8,565 nt of DNA from CAYMUG01 sp964393575 (GTDB lineage Bacteria > Patescibacteriota > Minisyncoccia > Spechtbacterales > 2-12-FULL-38-22), in contig CAYMUG010000028.1 of assembly GCA_964393575.1 (NCBI GenBank), positions 1 to 8,565 on the forward strand. The letters run 5' to 3'. This document shows, in pieces, positions 4,382-8,565 of this stretch. The notes below the pieces were generated by a model. It was not told where the DNA came from. It ran no database searches and saw only the letters and a program-made list of their open reading frames with translations. The position numbers and the translations under genes were made by a program. Positions within the stretch are counted from its first letter, which is position 1. Every line of letters starts with the position of its first letter.

Positions 4382-7090
4382 ATGGATATCGAAACAATAA
4401 AAAATAAATTCTGGGCGCTCAGCACACAGGAAGCTTTAACTGAACTCAATACTCAAAAAGAAGGTCTTTCCAAAGAACAGGTCAATTCAAGAAAACAACA
4501 ATTCGGCCCGAACGAACTTAAGGACGATGGCAGGGTAAGTCCATTCAGAATATTTTTAAATCAATTCAAAAGCCCGCTTATTTTTATACTTATTATAGCG
4601 GGCGTTGTAACGGTTTTAGAACAGCAATGGATAGATGCAGGAGTAATTTTTCTTGCGGTATTTGTAAATGCTGCCCTGGGCTTCTATCAGGAAAATCGCG
4701 CCGAAGAAGCGATCGAGCATTTACGTTCATATATTAAACAAAGAACAAGGGTAATTCGCGGAGGAAAAGAATTTGAAATAGATGTAAAAGAAGTGGTGCC
4801 GGGGGATATAGTACGCCTTGTTTCCGGAGACAGAGTGCCGGCGGATGCCCGAATTTTAACCGTAAACGATTTGACAGTAGATGAGGCAATTCTTACAGGA
4901 GAATCGTTACCAATAGATAAAAATACAGAAGAGCTTGCGCAAAGTACGGAACTTGCCGAAAGACGCAATATGGCTTTCGGAGGAACCCAGGTTGTTGGTG
5001 GTTCGGCTCTTGCTGTGGTTACAGCAACCGGAGAATATACGGAAATAGGGCGCATTGCTGAACTTGTTGCCGGCACTAAGCGTGAAAAGACCCCTCTCCA
5101 ACGTTCAGTGAATAAACTCGCCTGGGTAATTGCGGGAGCCCTTACCTTTCTTATAGGAGCGGTTTTTGCTTTCGGAGTTTTCGCGAGAGGGATATCCGTA
5201 GAGGAAATGTTTCTGGTTGCCGTAGCCATGGCAGTAAGCGCTATACCCGAAGCTTTACCGATATCTCTTACTGTTATTTTGGCTGTAGGAGTGGAACAGC
5301 TCGCTAAACGTAAAGGCGTGGTACGTAAACTTTCCGCAGCAGAATCCCTGGGGTCTACCACAACTATTATTACTGATAAAACAGGCACTCTTACAGAGGC
5401 CAAGATGCGCCTTGCAGGAATTTCCACACTTGAGGAACTTTTAAAGGGTAAAAACCAGATTAATCCGGAAAAAGAAGAGATTTCAAAAGAACATGAGAGT
5501 ATTCTTCGGGCTTCGCTTTTTAATTCTGATGTGGTTGTAGAAAACCCTGAAGAAGTGCCGAAGAATTGGCGCCTTGTTGGCCCCCCTCTTGAACGCAACC
5601 TCGTAAAAGAAGCTGCGGAATACGGCATAAGCATTTTAGAGTTGAGGGATCATGTAACATATTCGGAAACTATTCCTTTTAGTTCTGAACATAAATTTTC
5701 CGCCTCCTTCGTTTCCGCCGACCGTGACATAAAGTTGGATCTTGAAAACGAAAACTTTTTATCTGTTTTGGGCGCTCCCGATGTGTTACTTAAAAGGTCA
5801 AATATGGATAAAGATGAGTACTTAAAAGCGTTGGAAACCGTTGATAATTTAGCCGATCAAGGGAAGCGATTGCTGGGTTATGCTGTAAAACCGGTTTCAG
5901 GAAGAGAGGAAGCTGAAGAAATGGAGCCGGAGGACATAAAGGATCTTCAGTTTGTGGGACTCATAGCTTTTTATGATCCGGTGCGCCCTGAAGTGCATGA
6001 CGCAATGAAAAGGGTAGAAAGTATGGGAGTAAGCGTTGTAATGGCTACCGGAGATTTACAGGGTACCGCGCTTGCCGTTGCCCGCGAACTGGGTTGGAAT
6101 GTCACGGAACGCAATGTTTTAACAGGCACCGACATAAAAAAAATGAGCGACAAGGATTTAATACGGGACTTGGACCATGTGCGTATTTTTGCCCGTGTTT
6201 CGCCTGAAGATAAAGTGCGCATAGCTAAGCTTTATAAAGAAAAAGGGGAGATTGTAGCTATGACCGGAGATGGCGTAAACGACGCCCCCTCGCTAAAAGC
6301 GGTGGATATAGGGGTTGCTGTCGGAAGCGGCACGGATGTAGCAAAAGATGTTGCCGACCTTGTATTGCTTGATGACAATTTTGAGACAATAGGAGCCGCA
6401 GTAGAAGAGGGCAGACGTATTTTAAGTAACATAAAAAAGAGCGTCATTTATCTTATGTCCGATGCTTTAAACGAAGTTTTTCTTATAGGCGGAGCTTTGC
6501 TGGCCGGCCTTCCTCTTCCGCTTACAGCTTTACAAATTCTCTGGGTTAACTTCTTTTCTGATAGTTTACCCGCCCTAACCTTTGCTTTTGAGAAGCATTA
6601 TGACAAAAGCGTTCAGAAACCCGGCAAGGGTAAAAACCGCCTTCTGGATTCGGAGGTAAAACTCATGATTTTGGGTATAGGAACCGTAGTCAGTGCACTT
6701 CTTTTTGCTATGTATTGGTTTTTATTGAGACATGGTTTCGATACCGGTTTAGTACGTACGTTTATATTTGTATCATTCGGCGTTTATACAATATTCCTTG
6801 CTTTTCCCCTTCGTAGCTTAAAGCAAAGTTTACTTCAGTATAATCCCTTTAGCAATAAATGGATGAATTTAGCCGTTCTTTTCGGAGTTATTCTGATGGC
6901 TGCCGCTGTTTATGTTCCCTTTTTGAATAATGTGCTTGACACCTCACCTCTTCCTCCGCTTTGGGTTGCCGGCCTCATAGGTTGGGTTGGAGTTAATATC
7001 TTTGCGGTAGAGCTAACTAAAAAGCTTTTCCGCAAACGAAATTCGTCCACCTCCGCTAACCGGCTAAAAGATAAAGAAGATAAGAGTTAA
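4382..7090 (+). CDS. P2-type cation-transporting ATPase, probably Ca2+
   Basis: This 902-residue P-type ATPase has the complete catalytic core: TGES (172-175) in the A domain, DKTGTLT with phosphorylated D332, FSSEHKF in the N domain, SPEDK, and TGDGVNDAP (628-636). Ten membrane helices fit: about 64-80, 84-102, 245-268, 278-305, 687-707, 711-735, 760-780, 789-808, 826-845 and 856-875. Aligned by eye with SERCA, the ion-site residues E309, E771, N796 and D800 are kept (E290, E698, N723, D727) and T799 is Ser (S726). N768 is Ala (A695), E908 is replaced (T803 or Y802), and PEGLP reads PEALP. The N-domain KGAPE is LGAPD (L463). This supports a P2A-like pump, but ion choice and stoichiometry are uncertain. 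The ATG directly follows GAGAAGGA. It forms an operon with the antiporter 11 nt downstream. Confidence 0.93.
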   Translation: MDIETIKNKFWALSTQEALTELNTQKEGLSKEQVNSRKQQFGPNELKDDGRVSPFRIFLNQFKSPLIFILIIAGVVTVLEQQWIDAGVIFLAVFVNAALGFYQENRAEEAIEHLRSYIKQRTRVIRGGKEFEIDVKEVVPGDIVRLVSGDRVPADARILTVNDLTVDEAILTGESLPIDKNTEELAQSTELAERRNMAFGGTQVVGGSALAVVTATGEYTEIGRIAELVAGTKREKTPLQRSVNKLAWVIAGALTFLIGAVFAFGVFARGISVEEMFLVAVAMAVSAIPEALPISLTVILAVGVEQLAKRKGVVRKLSAAESLGSTTTIITDKTGTLTEAKMRLAGISTLEELLKGKNQINPEKEEISKEHESILRASLFNSDVVVENPEEVPKNWRLVGPPLERNLVKEAAEYGISILELRDHVTYSETIPFSSEHKFSASFVSADRDIKLDLENENFLSVLGAPDVLLKRSNMDKDEYLKALETVDNLADQGKRLLGYAVKPVSGREEAEEMEPEDIKDLQFVGLIAFYDPVRPEVHDAMKRVESMGVSVVMATGDLQGTALAVARELGWNVTERNVLTGTDIKKMSDKDLIRDLDHVRIFARVSPEDKVRIAKLYKEKGEIVAMTGDGVNDAPSLKAVDIGVAVGSGTDVAKDVADLVLLDDNFETIGAAVEEGRRILSNIKKSVIYLMSDALNEVFLIGGALLAGLPLPLTALQILWVNFFSDSLPALTFAFEKHYDKSVQKPGKGKNRLLDSEVKLMILGIGTVVSALLFAMYWFLLRHGFDTGLVRTFIFVSFGVYTIFLAFPLRSLKQSLLQYNPFSNKWMNLAVLFGVILMAAAVYVPFLNNVLDTSPLPPLWVAGLIGWVGVNIFAVELTKKLFRKRNSSTSANRLKDKEDKS

Positions 7091-7101
7091 ATAAAATTAT
7101 A

Positions 7102-8091
7102 ATGACTGAAATTGCATTAAACGTTGTATATTTAGTTCTGGGAATAGGTGTTCTTATACAAACGGGTGGTTACGTAGTTAAATCATTATCACGCATAGCA
7201 GAGTTTCTGGGAGCATCGGAATTTACTATTTCTTTTCTGGTAATGGCTTTTGCCACCAGCTTGCCTGAACTTGCCGTGGGTATTAACGCAGGTATCACAG
7301 AAACCGCTCAAATTTCCTTGGGGAATATTGTGGGTACTAATATAGTGAATATAACTTTGGTAATGGGAGCTATAGTGTTAGTAGCGGGGAAGGTGCGAAT
7401 GACTGATTACGGACAGTTTATAAGCGATCGCTTGTTTAATTTCGTTCTTATAATGTCTCCCGTTATATTTATTGCGGACGGAGTGCTCTCTATGGTTGAT
7501 GGGGTTGCCCTTTTATTTTTGTTCACTTGGCAGGTAACACGCCTTTTGAATATAAGGGAGCGTTTGCGTGAAAGAACACTTACCGTTCGCAGAGTTAAAG
7601 AAAGATTCGGAGAGGCTATGGAAGAGACAAAGGAGTTTTTTAAGAATATTTTAATTTTTTTGGTGAGTGTAGTGTTTTTATTGGTCTCTTCGTATGTAAT
7701 AGTATTTAGTGCGAAGAATATTTCTTTAGTTTTGGGACTCCCCGAGCTTTTAATCGGCCTTTTTGTTGTGGGTTTAGGAACAAGTTTGCCGGAAATTGTT
7801 TTCGGTATACAAAGCGCGTTATCCGGCAGAGGGGGCATGTCGTTGGGTAATATTTTCGGTTCTTCTGTTATGAATGCCACTCTTGTTTTGGGAGTTACAG
7901 CCGTTTTGGACCCTATACAACTTAACGGAGAGGTGTCTTTCTGGATAAGCGCGTTTTTTATGGGTGCGACAATGCTTCTTGCTTATCTATTTTTAAGGAC
8001 AAAAGATTATCTTGAACGTAAAGAAGGGGTATGGCTCATTTTTGCCTATGTTATTTTTATTCTTGTTCATTTAAGTTATAATATATTTTAA
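7102..8091 (+). CDS. CaCA-family Ca2+/cation antiporter (NCX/YrbG-like)
   Basis: The 329-residue membrane protein has the two inverted alpha repeats of the Ca2+/cation antiporter superfamily. Alpha-1 is ATSLPEL (51-57) with GNIVGTNIVN (74-83); alpha-2 is GTSLPEI (226-232) with GNIFGSSVMN (249-258). The transport glutamates are E56 and E231. About ten hydrophobic helices are split by a basic and charged cytoplasmic loop (about 148-182). The length matches prokaryotic NCX/YrbG proteins. They exchange Ca2+ for Na+ or H+ across the cytoplasmic membrane. In alpha-2 the usual GSN is GSS (S255), a small departure. It starts 11 nt after the ATPase stop with no Shine-Dalgarno, so it is probably translated from the shared mRNA, perhaps by coupling. 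The pair most likely forms a calcium-efflux operon. No terminator is evident after it. Confidence 0.92.
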   Translation: MTEIALNVVYLVLGIGVLIQTGGYVVKSLSRIAEFLGASEFTISFLVMAFATSLPELAVGINAGITETAQISLGNIVGTNIVNITLVMGAIVLVAGKVRMTDYGQFISDRLFNFVLIMSPVIFIADGVLSMVDGVALLFLFTWQVTRLLNIRERLRERTLTVRRVKERFGEAMEETKEFFKNILIFLVSVVFLLVSSYVIVFSAKNISLVLGLPELLIGLFVVGLGTSLPEIVFGIQSALSGRGGMSLGNIFGSSVMNATLVLGVTAVLDPIQLNGEVSFWISAFFMGATMLLAYLFLRTKDYLERKEGVWLIFAYVIFILVHLSYNIF

Positions 8092-8105
8092 AATTAATTT
8101 TATAA

Positions 8106-8114
8106 TGTTATAAT
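8106..8114 (+). promoter_or_regulatory. Extended -10 promoter for the last gene, probably leaderless
   Basis: TGTTATAAT (8106-8114) is a perfect TGn-TATAAT extended -10, which can work without a good -35. Another TATAAT lies at 8101-8106. Only 8 nt lie between this -10 and ATG at 8123, the same spacing as for the DoxX gene. A transcript would start at or almost at the ATG, and no Shine-Dalgarno is present. Confidence 0.55.
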
Positions 8115-8122
8115 TCAGTCAT

Positions 8123-8565
8123 ATGGGTAATTCAACAAAAATTTCAGCAATCATTGCAGTTGTTGGGGGTCTTCTCCTTATAGGTGGAGGTGTATTTTTG
8201 GTTCTTAACGGCGGAGAGGATACCGAAACTCTTGAAGACATGCAGGAGAGTACAACCACAACAGTAGAAACTACAACCACAACCGAAGATGAGGCAACCA
8301 CTACTGAAGAGGAAACAGAAGAACCTTCAGAAGATACCGGTGATACAGGTATGGAAACTGATACCGAGGAAGAACAACCTCCTCCTGAAGACGACAGCAC
8401 AACCCAGGAAGAAGAAAATACCGTAGATGAGGAAGAAGAACCTTCTACAGTTTCCTACACTATAGTCGCTGACGACGACTCGTGTACGGTTGATGGAGAG
8501 GACTGCACAGATGCGAATATGGACTCTCCCTTAGTAGCAGAGGCCGGCTCCACCGTTACACTTAC
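8123..8565 (+). CDS. Membrane-anchored acidic Thr/Glu-rich surface protein, 3' end outside window
   Basis: The reading frame stays open to the window edge, giving 147 residues of an incomplete protein. It starts with MGNSTK and one hydrophobic anchor (about 7-28). A low-complexity linker very rich in Thr, Glu and Asp follows (about 30-107), typical of an extended, possibly glycosylated spacer on the cell surface. From residue 108 an ordered domain begins: VSYTIVADDD, two nearby cysteines (C121, C128) and SPLVAEAGSTVTL at the break. The last stretch resembles the first strands of a cupredoxin-like or Ig-like beta sandwich, but too little is present to decide. It lies 31 nt after the antiporter gene. 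It may belong to that operon or use its own extended -10. Function is not recognised. Confidence 0.8.
   Translation, partial: MGNSTKISAIIAVVGGLLLIGGGVFLVLNGGEDTETLEDMQESTTTTVETTTTTEDEATTTEEETEEPSEDTGDTGMETDTEEEQPPPEDDSTTQEEENTVDEEEEPSTVSYTIVADDDSCTVDGEDCTDANMDSPLVAEAGSTVTL
8251..8283 (+). repeat. Direct repeat in the Thr-rich coding segment
   Basis: TACAACCACAAC occurs at 8251-8262 and 8272-8283, offset by exactly 21 nt (seven codons), so the frame is kept. It encodes the TTTT runs in the linker and fits expansion of a low-complexity spacer by slippage or unequal recombination. Confidence 0.7.

Noticed and set aside
4687..5634. A long minus-strand frame of about 315 codons
   Set aside because: It lies wholly antisense to the ATPase core. 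Its Ser/Arg/Thr-rich product looks like a reverse-complement shadow of codon bias.
246..8091. Possible alternative genetic code, because no gene ends in TGA
   Set aside because: No in-frame TGA is needed inside any gene and glycines use GGN codons. Eight stops are too few to infer recoding, so TAA preference is enough.
8119..8400. A minus-strand frame encoding a Ser/Val-rich peptide
   Set aside because: It is the mirror of the Thr/Glu-rich low-complexity linker on the plus strand. The plus frame has an anchor segment and a promoter, so it is the coding one.

Overview
The window looks like a piece of a small-genome bacterial chromosome, probably from the Candidate Phyla Radiation (Patescibacteria). 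This is an inference from gene content and style: compact genes, a stand-alone RRM protein, an O-antigen-ligase-like protein next to a TPR protein, DoxX, a family I pyrophosphatase, and mostly weak or absent Shine-Dalgarno sequences. Nothing here fixes the phylum. The standard code fits: seven of eight complete genes end in TAA and one in TAG. No tRNA, rRNA, CRISPR array, transposase or phage gene was seen.

Layout. Positions 1-245 hold a hairpin that probably ends an upstream unit, a very good sigma70-type promoter (82-110) and a structured leader with an 18-bp stem. They precede a single-RRM RNA-binding protein (246-506). A bidirectional terminator (511-559) separates it from a minus-strand pair: a polytopic O-antigen ligase/polymerase-like protein (1057-2256) overlapping by 20 nt a membrane-anchored TPR protein (552-1076). 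A perfect 52-bp palindrome (2266-2317) fills the gap to the divergent DoxX-like membrane protein (2324-2728). An inorganic pyrophosphatase (ppa, 2820-3329) follows, with four 7-bp repeats abutting its start. Two terminator-like hairpins (3342-3378 and 3400-3456) lead to an N-formylglutamate-amidohydrolase-family hydrolase (3501-4247), the only gene with a textbook Shine-Dalgarno and its own terminator. The right half is a cation-transport unit: a P2-type ATPase (4382-7090), a CaCA-family Ca2+/cation antiporter 11 nt downstream (7102-8091), and the start of an acidic, Thr/Glu-rich, membrane-anchored protein (8123 to the window edge).

How the genes may work together. The ATPase and antiporter very likely form one operon for export of a divalent cation, most plausibly Ca2+: one pump uses ATP, the other an ion gradient. 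The ligase and TPR proteins are probably a cell-surface glycan or glycoprotein assembly pair. The remaining genes look like independent housekeeping or accessory units.

No undescribed multi-gene system is evident. The most unusual signals are non-coding: the symmetric palindromic promoter region, the structured RRM leader, and promoters whose -10 elements sit so close to ATG that the mRNAs may be leaderless.
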